64,000 nt of DNA, from the NCBI RefSeq assembly GCF_035984545.1, contig NZ_JAXCHP010000001.1:1736001-1800000 (forward strand), written 5' to 3'. Below, in pieces: positions 1-9,005 of the stretch (the stretch's first letter is position 1; each line of letters begins with the position of its first letter). Origin of the DNA: Cryobacterium sp. GrIS_2_6 (GTDB lineage Bacteria > Actinomycetota > Actinomycetes > Actinomycetales > Microbacteriaceae). The translations under genes were made by a program, and so were the position numbers. Under the pieces are notes generated by a model. It did not search any database and had not been told where the DNA came from. It saw only the letters and a list, made by a program, of their open reading frames with translations.

Positions 1-604
1 ACGGCAGCGAGCTCGGCAGCGCGACCTTGCGGAGCGCCGTGAAGACGTTGCCGCCGTAGACGGCGATGACGTCGTTGATCTGCGGCGACGACGACCGCAG
101 CCCGAACGCGATGTTCACGAGCGCGGGGAACAGCACGACGATCGCGCCCATCACGACGACGAGGCTCGGTCCGCGCCCGGTGATCAGGCTGATCACCGGC
201 ACGAGGGCGACGAGAGGCACCGAGCGCAACAGCAGCGCGATCGGCATCAGCGCGCTCTCGATGCCGCGGGAGAGCGTGAACGCGGTCGCGAGCACGAGGG
301 CGACGACGAGGCCGGCGACGAAGCCGAGGAAGGCATCCCCGAGGGTGACGGTGAGGTTGGTCAGGATCGTCGTGCGGTTGACGGCGGCGTTCGGAACGGT
401 GAACAGCCAGTTCCAGACGTCGAGGGGTCCCTTTGCGATGAACGGGGACACCCCGAGCAGCAGGATCAGGCCCTGCCAGGCGACGAGGACGATGACGAGG
501 GTGATCAGGCCAGTGAGGGCGGCGCGCCCGATGACAGCGCCCAGGCCGCGGGCGACCTTCGCTGCGCTCGGCGGGCGGGCCGCCGACATGGTTTCGAGGG
601 CCAT
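1..604 (-). CDS. ABC importer permease, partial (runs off left edge)
   Basis: Inner-membrane permease of an NMT1/taurine/nitrate-type ABC importer (binding-protein-dependent transport family, SsuC-like). About 201 residues are visible and the C-terminus lies beyond the window. The translation holds several hydrophobic segments and, near the edge, an EAA-loop-like stretch (AVYGGNVFTALRKVALP) that would contact the ATPase. The ATG at 604 shares its A with the TGA of the preceding permease, so translation is coupled. It is the last visible gene of the operon binding protein, ATPase, permease, permease. Two different permeases suggest a heterodimeric channel. The substrate cannot be read from the sequence. 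The divergent ADA-family deaminase and the ureide genes beyond it make a nucleobase or ureide plausible, but this is inference. Confidence 0.85.
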   Translation of the reverse strand, partial: MALETMSAARPPSAAKVARGLGAVIGRAALTGLITLVIVLVAWQGLILLLGVSPFIAKGPLDVWNWLFTVPNAAVNRTTILTNLTVTLGDAFLGFVAGLVVALVLATAFTLSRGIESALMPIALLLRSVPLVALVPVISLITGRGPSLVVVMGAIVVLFPALVNIAFGLRSSSPQINDVIAVYGGNVFTALRKVALPSSLP

Positions 605-1416
605 CAGGAGCTCCGTCCCGTCAGCCAGGGTGTCGCGAGCCTGCTGATCAGCCCGAAGAGGCTGTAGCCGAGGCCGGCGAGGAGTCCGGCGACGAGCGCG
701 AGCGCCCAGACCCTGTCGACGTTCGCCGCGGACCCGGCCGCGAGCATCGCGATGCCGAGGCCGCGGTCGACGCCGCCGAGGTACTCGCCGAGGATCGCGC
801 CGAGCAGCGCGGCGGGGGCCGCGATCTGCAGGGCGGAGAGCACGCTCGGCAGCCCGGCCATCAGCCGCACCTTACGGAGCTGCATGAACCGTCCACCGCC
901 GTAGACACTGACGAGGTCGAGACTCGCGGGGGTCGCGGCCTTGAGGCCCACGAGGGAACCGACGACGGTCGTGAAGAACACGGACATCGCAGCGAGGAAG
1001 ATCGCGGTTCCGGAGAGTTCGCCACCGCGCGGGGCACCGATCACGATGTAGGCGATCGGGCCGATCGCGACGATCGGGATGCAGTACGTGATGACCGCGA
1101 TCTGCAGCGCGACCTTCTCGATGCGGGGGACGACGAGCACGAGGCCGGCGAGGATGAGCGCGGCCGCATTGCCCCAGAGGAAGCCGACGATCGCCTCGCC
1201 CACCGTGATCGACACGTGCGACAGGTAGAAGGCCCACCCGTCCGAGACGAGCTGGGCGACGACGGCGCCCGGTGTCGGTATCGCCCCGCCCGGTACGGTG
1301 CCGATGCCGCGGAAGATCGTGGCGGCGCCGAGCCACCACAGGACAAGGACGACGACGACGCCGATCAGCCCGGTCGCCCAGGCCGGGAGCGTGCGGAACG
1401 AGGCGAGACGGCGCAT
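604..1416 (-). CDS. ABC importer permease (SsuC/TauC-like)
   Basis: Complete 270-residue integral membrane permease of the same importer. About six hydrophobic segments are visible, beginning with GLIGVVVVLVLWWLG near residue 17. An EAA-type loop (VSVYGGGRFMQLRKVRL) lies in the second half, where the ATPase docks. The length is typical of the SsuC/TauC family (250-280). The ATG at 1416 overlaps the TGA of the ATPase gene by one base, and its own TGA overlaps the next permease, so the genes form a tightly coupled operon. The paralogue downstream is clearly different in sequence, consistent with an asymmetric permease pair. Substrate unknown; purine-derived compounds are possible because of the neighbourhood. 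Confidence 0.9.
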   Translation of the reverse strand: MRRLASFRTLPAWATGLIGVVVVLVLWWLGAATIFRGIGTVPGGAIPTPGAVVAQLVSDGWAFYLSHVSITVGEAIVGFLWGNAAALILAGLVLVVPRIEKVALQIAVITYCIPIVAIGPIAYIVIGAPRGGELSGTAIFLAAMSVFFTTVVGSLVGLKAATPASLDLVSVYGGGRFMQLRKVRLMAGLPSVLSALQIAAPAALLGAILGEYLGGVDRGLGIAMLAAGSAANVDRVWALALVAGLLAGLGYSLFGLISRLATPWLTGRSS

Positions 1417-2237
1417 CAGTCCGTCTCCGCCACGGAGAGGGCGTCGGGGCTGAAGAGCAGTTCGGAGGCGCGGTCGTGCAGGGCGTGGAATTCGTGGGAG
1501 CGCATCATGTCCGGATGCCGCGGGCGGGGCAGGTCGATGTCGATGACCTCCTTGATGCGGCCGGGTCGGGGGCTCATCACCGCGACCTGGTCCGAGAGGA
1601 AGATGGCCTCGGAGATGCCGTGCGTGACCATCATCGTGGTCGCGGGCTTCTCGGTCCAGATCCTGAGGAGTTCGATGTTGAGGCGCTGGCGGGTCATGTC
1701 GTCGAGGGCGCCGAAGGGTTCGTCGAGCAGCAGCACGGAGGGCTTCAGCACGAGCGACCGGGCGATGGACACCCGCTGTCGCATTCCGCCGGAGAGCTGC
1801 GCGGGCTTGGCGTGTTCGAAGGCCTTGAGGCCGACCAGGTCGATCAGTTCGGAGACGTAGTCCTCGTCGACGGGCATCCGTGCAACCTCGAAGGGAAGCT
1901 TGATGTTGCCGCGCACGCTGCGCCAGGGCAGCAGTGCGGCGTCCTGGAAGGCGATGCCGAGTTCGTGGCCGCTACGCAGCTCGGCCGGCGTCTTTCCGTC
2001 GACCTTCGCGGTGCCGCTCGTGGGCTCCTCGAGGCCGGCGAGGATGCGCAGGATCGTGGACTTCCCGCAGCCGGACGGGCCGAGCAGCGACAGGAAACTG
2101 CCCTTGTCCGTGTGCAGGGTCGCGTCCTCGAGCGCGGAGACTTCCTTCCGGCCCACGGTGAAGACCTTGTGGAGCCCGGAAATGTGGAGGCCGGTGCCCA
2201 GAGCGTTGCTCTGGACACCGGCATCGGTCGTACTCAC
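1416..2237 (-). CDS. ABC importer ATPase (SsuB/TauB-like)
   Basis: Cytoplasmic nucleotide-binding subunit of the importer, 273 residues. Walker A is GPSGCGKST, the signature motif is [15 protein letters not shown], Walker B is [11 protein letters not shown], and the switch His lies in MVTHG. The DEPFGALD form is typical of the nitrate/sulfonate/taurine subfamily. The start is GTG at 2237 with an AAAGGAA ribosome-binding site eight bases upstream. It is separated from the binding-protein gene by about 100 bases and overlaps the first permease by one base. It powers uptake through the two permeases. Subfamily confidence is high, substrate unknown. Confidence 0.92.
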   Translation of the reverse strand: MSTTDAGVQSNALGTGLHISGLHKVFTVGRKEVSALEDATLHTDKGSFLSLLGPSGCGKSTILRILAGLEEPTSGTAKVDGKTPAELRSGHELGIAFQDAALLPWRSVRGNIKLPFEVARMPVDEDYVSELIDLVGLKAFEHAKPAQLSGGMRQRVSIARSLVLKPSVLLLDEPFGALDDMTRQRLNIELLRIWTEKPATTMMVTHGISEAIFLSDQVAVMSPRPGRIKEVIDIDLPRPRHPDMMRSHEFHALHDRASELLFSPDALSVAETD

Positions 2238-2341
2238 AGGGTGTGTTCCTTTACTGGGCGTCGTCGGCCGCTTTCGGGGCGGCCTCGTTTCGGTGTGCCT
2301 GCGTACTGCTGGTGGTGCTGTCGTGCTTGAAGAGGAACCGC

Positions 2342-3442
2342 CTACTTGGCGTAGTTGACCAGGTCAGGGTTCTCCGCGTAGACCTCGGACAGCAGGCTCA
2401 TGTCGAAGAGCTTGTCGGCCGTGATGGTGACACCGGCGGCAGCGAGCGTCTTGATGCTCTCCTGCTGCAGCTTATCGCTGATGGTGAAGAGGCCGTTCTT
2501 GACGGTGTCGTCGCTGACGATGAGGTCGCTCGACTGGATCGTGGCCTGCTTCGTCTCCTTCTCGATCGTGAGGCCGAGGTCTGCCCCGTATTTGTCGATC
2601 GTGAGCTTGGCAGCGGCGGCCGGGTCCTTGATGGCGGCGGCCCAGCCCTTGATCTCGGCGATCAGGAGGCCCTTGAGCTTCGCACGGTCGCCCGAGATCG
2701 CCTTGTCGGAGGCCGTGAAGGTCTCCGCGACGAACGGAAGTCCGTTGTCGGCGAGCGGCAGGTTGACCGGGCCGAGGCCCTTGAGGTCTGCGTCGATGCC
2801 CTCGTTGGTGAGGTAGGAGAACCAGCCGTCGACCTCGCCGTTGAAGAGCGGGGTCGGGTCGTACTCGACGGGGACGGTGGTCAGGGAGGTCGGGTCGATG
2901 TTGTTGACCTTGAGGAACGCGTCCCAGAGGCTCTGGTTGCTCCCCTGCACGCCGATCTTCTTGCCCTTGAGGTCGGCGAGGGTCTTGATGTTGCCCACCT
3001 TGGCGAGCGAGAGGATCGAGAACGGGTTCTTCTGGTACGTGGCGCCGATGATCTTGATCGGGGCGCCTTCGTTCGCGATGACGGTTCCGGTGGAGATCGC
3101 GTTGCCGATACCGAGGTCGACGGTGCCGGAGATGACGCCGGCTTCAGCGGATGCCGGGCCGGCGATGAGGTCGACGGAATCGAAGCCGGCCTTGGTGAAG
3201 TCGCCGTTGGAGTCGGCGAGGAACTCACCCATGAACTCGGTGTTCTTGATCCAGGACAGCTGGATGCTTGCGGTGCCCAGGGATGCGGGCGCACCGGAAG
3301 CCGAGGCTGCCGGCGTGGAACTCGTCGCGCAGGAGGTGAGCGCGATGGTCACGGCTGCCGCAGCGGCGATTCCCTGCAGGATGCGACGGGCGGGACGCCC
3401 CGCCGGTGAACGGTGTGCTGTTAAACCTTGGGTCCGGGTCAT
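2342..3442 (-). CDS. NMT1/THI5-type substrate-binding lipoprotein
   Basis: Extracytoplasmic solute receptor of the importer, 366 residues. A twin-Arg-flanked hydrophobic signal ends in the lipobox LTSC with Cys38, so the protein is probably lipid-anchored to the outer face of the membrane. The mature part has the NMT1/SsuA pattern: [21 protein letters not shown], then [11 protein letters not shown], then [13 protein letters not shown]. Members of this group bind nitrate, sulfonates, pyrimidine precursors or nucleobase-like compounds. The ATG at 3442 has an AGAGGAA site upstream. It is the first gene of the minus-strand transporter operon and is divergent from the deaminase gene at 3680, so the two share a 237-base control region in which I see no clear operator. 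Confidence 0.88.
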   Translation of the reverse strand: MTRTQGLTAHRSPAGRPARRILQGIAAAAAVTIALTSCATSSTPAASASGAPASLGTASIQLSWIKNTEFMGEFLADSNGDFTKAGFDSVDLIAGPASAEAGVISGTVDLGIGNAISTGTVIANEGAPIKIIGATYQKNPFSILSLAKVGNIKTLADLKGKKIGVQGSNQSLWDAFLKVNNIDPTSLTTVPVEYDPTPLFNGEVDGWFSYLTNEGIDADLKGLGPVNLPLADNGLPFVAETFTASDKAISGDRAKLKGLLIAEIKGWAAAIKDPAAAAKLTIDKYGADLGLTIEKETKQATIQSSDLIVSDDTVKNGLFTISDKLQQESIKTLAAAGVTITADKLFDMSLLSEVYAENPDLVNYAK

Positions 3443-3679
3443 GAAGCTGTTCCTCTCGATGATGCTCGTGGGGTGCCGTTGGGGGTGCCGTCAGGGAAGT
3501 CGGCTGCTGTGTGATGCCGTGCGGCACACGTGCGGGTTCCCTGAATTTACGCCCCGCAGATGACGCTGCGACCTCGACAGTGTTTCCGTCGTGTTGCAGC
3601 ATGCTGGGTACCCGTTGCGGGAGGAAAAGTGCATCTGCCGCGTGATACGGTCACGGCGTCCGCCCGAAAAGGAGCCCCA

Positions 3680-4708
3680 ATGCCGTCCGTTAGTGAGCCT
3701 ACTGCCGCGTTTGTGTCCGGATTGCCCAAAGCAGAGCTGCATGTGCACCTCGAAGGCACCCTCGAACCCGACCTCAAACTCGCCCTCGCCACCCGCAACG
3801 GGATCGATATCGGCCAGTCGACGGTCGAGGAGGTGCGCGCGAGCTATGCCTTCGACTCCCTCGCCAGCTTCCTCGCGGTGTACTACCCCGCGATGAACGT
3901 GCTGATCAGCGAGCAGGACTTCTACGACATCGCCACCGCGTACTTCCGTCGCGCCGCCGCCGACGGGGTCCGCCACGTCGAGGCCTTCTTCGACCCGCAG
4001 GCGCACACAACGCGCGGCGTGCCCTTCGAGACCGTGATCACAGGACTGCACCGTGCTGCAGCGGATGCGGCCGGTTACGGTCTCTCCGCCGAGCTGATCC
4101 TCTGTTTCCTGCGTGACGCATCCGCCGAGAGTGCAAAGGAGACCCTGCTTGCCGCCCTGCCCTACCGCGACCTGATCGTCGGCGTCGGGCTCGACTCCGA
4201 CGAGCGCGGCAATCCCCCGGCGAAGTTCGCCGAGGTGTTCCGGCTCGCCCGCGAGGCCGGCCTCAGGCTCACGATGCACTGCGACATCGACCAGGTCGGC
4301 AGCATCGAGAATATCCGCCAGGTGCTCGGCGAGGTCAGGGTCGACCGGATCGACCACGGCACGAACATCCTCGAGGACCCGGCGCTCGTCGCCCTCGTCC
4401 GGGAACGCCGGATCGGCCTGACCTGCTGCCCGGTCTCGAACAGTTTCGTTACCTCGGACATGAAGGCGCGGGAGATCGTCGAGCTGCTCGGCCTCGGCGT
4501 GCTCGTCACCTTCAACTCCGACGACCCCGCATACTTCGGGGCCTACGTCGCCGACACCTATACGGCATTCGCCCGGCAGGCCGGCATCGGCAGGGACGAG
4601 CTCGTCCAGCTGGCCCGGAACTCCTTCGAGGCGAGCTGGTTGTCCGACGCCGACCGGCAGGGGTACCTCTCCGAGATCGACGCCTTCCTCGCGGCGAACC
4701 CGGCCTAG
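3680..4708 (+). CDS. Adenosine/adenine deaminase family protein with atypical active site
   Basis: Metal-dependent deaminase of the ADA family (COG1816), 342 residues, expected to convert adenine, adenosine or a related aminopurine to the oxo form plus ammonia. Visible metal ligands are HVH (His21, His23), His200, and the Asp pair in FNSDDPAYFG (Asp281-282). RIDHG carries His226. Sequence style (DPQAHTTRG, GLDSDERGNPP, SDDPAYFG) is closer to adenine deaminases than to vertebrate ADA. The usual HAGE motif with the proton-donating Glu is replaced by HCDID, so the exact substrate is uncertain. The ATG at 3680 was chosen because AAAAGGAG precedes it; the open frame extends upstream without a ribosome-binding site. 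A strong hairpin follows the gene. Confidence 0.8.
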   Translation: MPSVSEPTAAFVSGLPKAELHVHLEGTLEPDLKLALATRNGIDIGQSTVEEVRASYAFDSLASFLAVYYPAMNVLISEQDFYDIATAYFRRAAADGVRHVEAFFDPQAHTTRGVPFETVITGLHRAAADAAGYGLSAELILCFLRDASAESAKETLLAALPYRDLIVGVGLDSDERGNPPAKFAEVFRLAREAGLRLTMHCDIDQVGSIENIRQVLGEVRVDRIDHGTNILEDPALVALVRERRIGLTCCPVSNSFVTSDMKAREIVELLGLGVLVTFNSDDPAYFGAYVADTYTAFARQAGIGRDELVQLARNSFEASWLSDADRQGYLSEIDAFLAANPA

Positions 4709-4744
4709 CCGGGACCGGAGTGCGGTCCGGCCCGCGAAACCGGT

Positions 4745-4776
4745 CCCGCCGCGCCCTGCCCGGGAGGCGCGGCGGG
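4745..4776 (+). terminator. Hairpin terminator after the deaminase gene
   Basis: Perfect 11-bp inverted repeat CCCGCCGCGCC / GGCGCGGCGGG around a 10-base loop, 37 bases after the deaminase stop. There is no strong T run, as is common in high-GC actinobacteria. It separates the deaminase from the allantoinase gene. Confidence 0.6.
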
Positions 4777-4915
4777 GCTCGTATTACGGACAACCGTCCG
4801 GCGTGTGACGATCGCGTTTCAAGAGTCCCGATTGGCACCCCGCGGTCCTCACCAGGGTGTTTGCTAGACCATCTGGCCGCCTCACGGCCTTGGATTCCAG
4901 CAGGCAGGAGGACCG

Positions 4916-6418
4916 ATGCGCGAACGAGTCGACCGGGTCATCCGGGCGGACGCCGTGCTCACCCCTGCCGGCTTTGTGCGCGGGGCGGTGACGATCGCGG
5001 GCGGGATCGTCACCGCGATCCTGCCGATCGACGAACCTGTCGACACTCGGCCGATAGCTGAGTCCGGCCTCTCCGCCGGCGCGGCCACGGACATCCGCCT
5101 GCCGAGCGGGCGCGTGCTGCTGCCCGGTCTCGTCGACACCCACGTGCACGTCAACGAGCCAGGTCGCACGGACTGGGAGGGCTTCGCGAGCGCCACTCGC
5201 GCCGCCGCGGCCGGCGGGGTCACAACGGTGATCGACATGCCGCTGAACAGCATCCCGCCGACGACGACGGTCAGCGGCCTCGACCTCAAGCGTGCGGCCG
5301 CCGGCCCGCAGGCGAGCGTCAACGTCGGCTTCTGGGGCGGGGCGGTCCCCGGCAACCTCGGCACCCTGCGCGAGCTGCACTCAGCCGGCGTGTTCGGGTT
5401 CAAGGCCTTCCTCTCCCCCTCCGGCGTCGACGAGTTCCCCGCTCTGTCCTCCGCGGAACTCCTCACGGCCGCAGCCGAGATCGCCGCATTCGGCGGCCTG
5501 CTGCTCGTGCACGCCGAAGACCCCGCCGAACTCGACGCCGCCCCGCCGGCCAACGGGCGCTCATACGCCGGCTTTCTCGCGAGCCGCCCGCCCCGGGCCG
5601 AAGCGAGCGCGATCGACCGCGTGATCGACGCGGTCCGCCGCACCGGCGTGCGCGCGCACATCCTGCACCTCTCGGCGTCCGCCGCGCTGCCGCAGCTGCG
5701 CGCCGCACGGGCAGAGGGACTGCCGATCACGGTCGAGACCTGCCCGCACTACCTGTCCTTCGCCGCCGAACAGATCCCCGACGGAGCGACGGCCTTCAAA
5801 TGCTGCCCTCCGATCCGGGACGCCGCCAACCGCGACCTGCTCTGGGCCGGCCTCCTCGACGGCACGATCGACCTCGTCGCCTCCGACCACTCGCCAGCGA
5901 CCCGGGAGCTCAAGCTCGGCCACGGCGGCGACTTCGGACTCGCCTGGGGCGGGATCTCCGGCCTCGAGCTGAGCCTGCCCGCGGTCTGGACGGCCGCCGG
6001 CGCGGCCGGGATCGGCCTCGACCGGGTGATCGGCTGGATGTCGACCGCGACGGCGCGCTTCGCGGGGCTGTCCGGCAAGGGGACCATCCGGCCGGGGGCG
6101 GATGCCGACCTCGTCTCCTTCGCGCCGGAGGAGTCGTTCACGGTCGACGTCGGCGCCCTGCAGCACAAGAACCCGGTGAGCGCGTTTGACGGTGCGACGC
6201 TCGTGGGACGGGTGCACAGCACCTGGCTCGCCGGCGCGCTCGTGCACGACACCGGAGTTGGGAACGAAGGAGAGAACAGCGGAACGTCCGGGATCATGTC
6301 GCCCGCGGCATCCGCCCGCCCGGAATACCCTCCGCGGGGCGCCCTGCTCCGCCGCCCGGCCCCCACGCGCCCGGCCCCCACGCGCCCGGCCCCCACGCGC
6401 CCGGCCCCCACGCCCTGA
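4916..6418 (+). CDS. allB: Allantoinase with proline-rich repeat tail
   Basis: Cytoplasmic amidohydrolase opening the hydantoin ring of allantoin to give allantoate, 500 residues (usual length about 450). Binuclear metal ligands are visible: HVH at 76-78 in [17 protein letters not shown], Lys163 (probably carboxylated) in [19 protein letters not shown], and the Asp in ASDHSPA. The TCPHYLSF motif is typical of allantoinases. The ATG at 4916 follows AGGAGG. The last 40 residues are unlike the family: a Pro/Ala/Arg/Thr tail encoded by four 15-bp repeats that end directly at the stop. Followed by urate oxidase and guanine deaminase on the same strand; the three probably form one transcription unit. 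Confidence 0.93.
   Translation: MRERVDRVIRADAVLTPAGFVRGAVTIAGGIVTAILPIDEPVDTRPIAESGLSAGAATDIRLPSGRVLLPGLVDTHVHVNEPGRTDWEGFASATRAAAAGGVTTVIDMPLNSIPPTTTVSGLDLKRAAAGPQASVNVGFWGGAVPGNLGTLRELHSAGVFGFKAFLSPSGVDEFPALSSAELLTAAAEIAAFGGLLLVHAEDPAELDAAPPANGRSYAGFLASRPPRAEASAIDRVIDAVRRTGVRAHILHLSASAALPQLRAARAEGLPITVETCPHYLSFAAEQIPDGATAFKCCPPIRDAANRDLLWAGLLDGTIDLVASDHSPATRELKLGHGGDFGLAWGGISGLELSLPAVWTAAGAAGIGLDRVIGWMSTATARFAGLSGKGTIRPGADADLVSFAPEESFTVDVGALQHKNPVSAFDGATLVGRVHSTWLAGALVHDTGVGNEGENSGTSGIMSPAASARPEYPPRGALLRRPAPTRPAPTRPAPTRPAPTP
6355..6414 (+). repeat. Four 15-bp tandem repeats at the allB 3' end
   Basis: Four consecutive units of CCCGGCCCCCACGCG (the last ends in C), in frame, encoding repeated P-A-P-T-R. 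They stop two bases before the stop codon of allB. The array adds a basic, proline-rich tail of no known function and looks like recent slippage expansion. Confidence 0.9.
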
Positions 6419-6458
6419 GTCCCCACCCTTCCCCACCCACCAGAAGGAGCACCACCCG

Positions 6459-7364
6459 ATGTCGATCATCCTCGGACCCAACCGGTATGGAAAAGCGGAA
6501 AACCGGGTTGTGCGCATCTACCGCGACTCCCCCCGGCACGAGATCCACGACATCAGCGTCTCGACCGCGCTCCGCGGCGACTTCGCGAGGGCGCACCTCG
6601 CGGGCGACCAGCGGGGCGTGCTGCCGACCGACACCCAGAAGCAGACCGCATATTCCTTCGCGAAGGAAAAGGGGCTGCTCTCGATCGAGGGCTACGGCCT
6701 CGACCTCGCCGCCCACTTCGTCGACACGGTCGAGCCCGTGCACACCGCCAGGGTCGAGATCGAGGAGTTCGCCTGGCAACGGGTGCTCATCGACGGCAGC
6801 GAACACGACCACACCTGGGTGCGGCGCGGCCAGGAGGTGCGCACGGCGGCGATCACGGTCGAAGGCAGGGGCGCTGACCGGCGCACCTGGGTAATCGGCG
6901 GGCTCAAGGACCTCGTGATCCTCAAGTCGACGGGCTCCGAGTTCGCCGGCTTCATGCAGGATCCGTACACGCTCCTGCAGCCGACCTCCGACCGGGTGAT
7001 GGCGACCTCGCTCACGGCCGGCTGGCGTTTTTCGACGACGGATGTCGACTGGGAGGCCACCTACGCCGGTATCAAGCAGGTGCTCGTCAGCCAGTTCGCG
7101 ACCGTGCACTCCCTGGCCCTGCAGCAGACCCTCTACGAGATGGGCCGGGCCGTGCTCGAGGCCTTTCCCGTGGTCGCCGAGGTGCGCCTGTCCGCCCCGA
7201 ACAAGCACCACTTCCTCTACGACCTCTCCCCCTTCGGCGTGGCCAACGACAACGAGGTGTACCACGCGGCCGACCGCCCATATGGGCTGATCCAGGCGAC
7301 CGTGCTTCACGACGACGCCGCGGACGCCGGTCCCGCCTGGGACTCGTACACGGGGCTCGTCTAG
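6459..7364 (+). CDS. Urate oxidase (uricase)
   Basis: Cofactor-free oxidase converting urate and O2 to 5-hydroxyisourate and H2O2, 301 residues, the normal length. Family hallmarks: an N-terminal YGKAENRVVRIYRDS with the catalytic Lys, VLPTDTQKQTAYSFAKE with the catalytic Thr, and LKSTGSEFAGF followed by DPYTLLQPTSDRVMATSL. HSLALQQTLYEMG matches the C-terminal signature. The ATG at 6459 follows AGAAGGAG at good spacing; an open frame continues upstream through allB but has no start signal. The product is passed to HIU hydrolase and OHCU decarboxylase, encoded as one fused protein at 9006-9932. A tetrameric cytoplasmic enzyme by family knowledge. Confidence 0.95.
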   Translation: MSIILGPNRYGKAENRVVRIYRDSPRHEIHDISVSTALRGDFARAHLAGDQRGVLPTDTQKQTAYSFAKEKGLLSIEGYGLDLAAHFVDTVEPVHTARVEIEEFAWQRVLIDGSEHDHTWVRRGQEVRTAAITVEGRGADRRTWVIGGLKDLVILKSTGSEFAGFMQDPYTLLQPTSDRVMATSLTAGWRFSTTDVDWEATYAGIKQVLVSQFATVHSLALQQTLYEMGRAVLEAFPVVAEVRLSAPNKHHFLYDLSPFGVANDNEVYHAADRPYGLIQATVLHDDAADAGPAWDSYTGLV

Positions 7365-7396
7365 GTGGTCATTTTCGTTGCGGGTCCGCCCGTACG

Positions 7397-8872
7397 ATGG
7401 CTGTGATGAGCACCCCCGCGCCGGCGTCTGCGGCCTCCCCCGATCCGTCGGCCGTTCCCACGCCGACCGCCCAGGTCTATCGCGGCCACGTCTTCCACAT
7501 CGAGGGATCCCCGGTGGTCGCCGACGCCCGGGAGCACCTCGTCTCCCTGCCCGACGGCGCCCTCGTCACCGGTGCGGACGGCAGAATCGCCTGGGTCGGG
7601 CCGTTCGCCGCTCTGCCGGCCGCGTTCCGCGACCACCCGGTGACCGACAACCGCGGCGGGTTCATCCTGCCCGGCTTCGTCGACACCCACCTGCACTACC
7701 CGCAGACGTACTCGACCGATGCCTACGGCGGCGGCCAGCTGCTCGAATGGCTCGACAACTGCGTGTTCCCCGCCGAGACCCGGCTGCGCGACCCCGAGTT
7801 CGCGGCGCGCATCGCCCGGGACTTCACCCGGCGCCGGGTCGCGGCAGGCACCACGAGCGCCCTCGTCTTCGGGTCGGCGTTCCCGCACGCCCAGGATGCA
7901 CTCTTCGCCGAGAGCCAGGCCGCCGGGCTCCGCCTGGTCAGCGGGCGCGGGGTGCAGACCGTCGGGTCGGGCCCTGCCGGCGCGCTCCTGACCGGGGAGG
8001 CCGAGGCCCTCGACCTGATCGGGGCAGAGATCGATCGCTGGCACGCCGTCGACACCGGGGACCCCGCGACGGCGCTGCTGCAGGTCGCGGTCGTGCCCCG
8101 GTTCAGCCTCTCGGTGACCCCGACGACCCTCGCCGGCCTCGGCGAGCTCTACGACGACGCGCGCGAGCGCGGGGTGTACTTCCACTCGCACCTCAACGAG
8201 AACAACAGGCCTGGCACCGGCGAGATCGACGCCGTGAAGGCGGTGTACGGGGTCGACACCTATCTCGACACCTACGACGGGCTCTTCCTGCCGGGGTCCA
8301 AGCGGGGCGGGTCGAGCCTGCTCGGTCGGCGCAGCATCCTCGCCCACGCCGTGCACTGCGAGGATGCCGAGCTCGCCAGACTCGCGGAGACCGGCACCTC
8401 GGTGGCGCACTGCCCGACCTCGCAGCAGTTCCTCGGTTCTGGCACGATGCCGTGGCTGCGTACGACCTCGTTCGGCGTGAACGTCGCGATCGGCTCGGAC
8501 ATCGGCGCCGGCGACGAGTGGCTGATCTCGCGGGTGCTCAACGACTGCTTCAAGGTGCACCTGTCGGAGCCGGGCGACGCCGGTCTCTCGCTCGACCCGG
8601 CCGCGCTGCTCTTCACCGGCACCCTCGCCGGCGCCCGCGCCCTCGACATGGAAGCCAGGTTCGGGAACTTCGACGTGGGCAAGGACGCCGACTTCCTGCT
8701 CATCGAACCGGACCCCTGGGAACCGCTTGCGACCGTCCTGAACCGTGGCATCCGGGCAGACGACGAGCGGATGGCCACGGACCAGACCCTCTTCGCCCTG
8801 CTGCTCGCGCTCCGCCAGCCCGCGATCACGGGAGTGTTCGTGCGTGGCCGCCGCGTGCAGGCCCCCGAGTAG
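7397..8872 (+). CDS. guaD: Guanine deaminase
   Basis: Zinc amidohydrolase converting guanine to xanthine and ammonia, 491 residues (family 430-460, with a somewhat longer N-terminus). Visible motifs: PGFVDTHLHYPQT (zinc His pair), HSHLNENNRPG, LAHAVHCEDAE, AHCPTSQQFLGSG and GSDIGAG with the catalytic Asp. Start: ATG at 7397 or 7406; neither has a convincing ribosome-binding site. It lies 32 bases after the urate oxidase gene. Xanthine would still need xanthine dehydrogenase, absent here, to reach urate. It converges with the OHCU/HIU gene. Confidence 0.93.
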   Translation: MAVMSTPAPASAASPDPSAVPTPTAQVYRGHVFHIEGSPVVADAREHLVSLPDGALVTGADGRIAWVGPFAALPAAFRDHPVTDNRGGFILPGFVDTHLHYPQTYSTDAYGGGQLLEWLDNCVFPAETRLRDPEFAARIARDFTRRRVAAGTTSALVFGSAFPHAQDALFAESQAAGLRLVSGRGVQTVGSGPAGALLTGEAEALDLIGAEIDRWHAVDTGDPATALLQVAVVPRFSLSVTPTTLAGLGELYDDARERGVYFHSHLNENNRPGTGEIDAVKAVYGVDTYLDTYDGLFLPGSKRGGSSLLGRRSILAHAVHCEDAELARLAETGTSVAHCPTSQQFLGSGTMPWLRTTSFGVNVAIGSDIGAGDEWLISRVLNDCFKVHLSEPGDAGLSLDPAALLFTGTLAGARALDMEARFGNFDVGKDADFLLIEPDPWEPLATVLNRGIRADDERMATDQTLFALLLALRQPAITGVFVRGRRVQAPE

Positions 8873-8910
8873 CGCGGCCCGCCCACTCGCCGGCACCGGT
8901 TGCCGGTAAC

Positions 8911-8944
8911 GACAACTGTTGCCCGTGCGCCGGCACCAGTTGTC
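8911..8944. repeat. Inverted repeat between convergent guaD and the OHCU/HIU gene
   Basis: Arms GACAACTG and CAGTTGTC flank 18 bases. Around it, GCCGGCACC occurs as a direct repeat about 40 bases apart. It sits in the 133-base gap between two convergent genes and may act as a bidirectional terminator. Confidence 0.4.
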
Positions 8945-9005
8945 CGCATCGGCACAGTCGCGGTGCCGGTCAGGGGCGGGCAGACGCCTCGGTCAGCCGC
9001 TCGGG

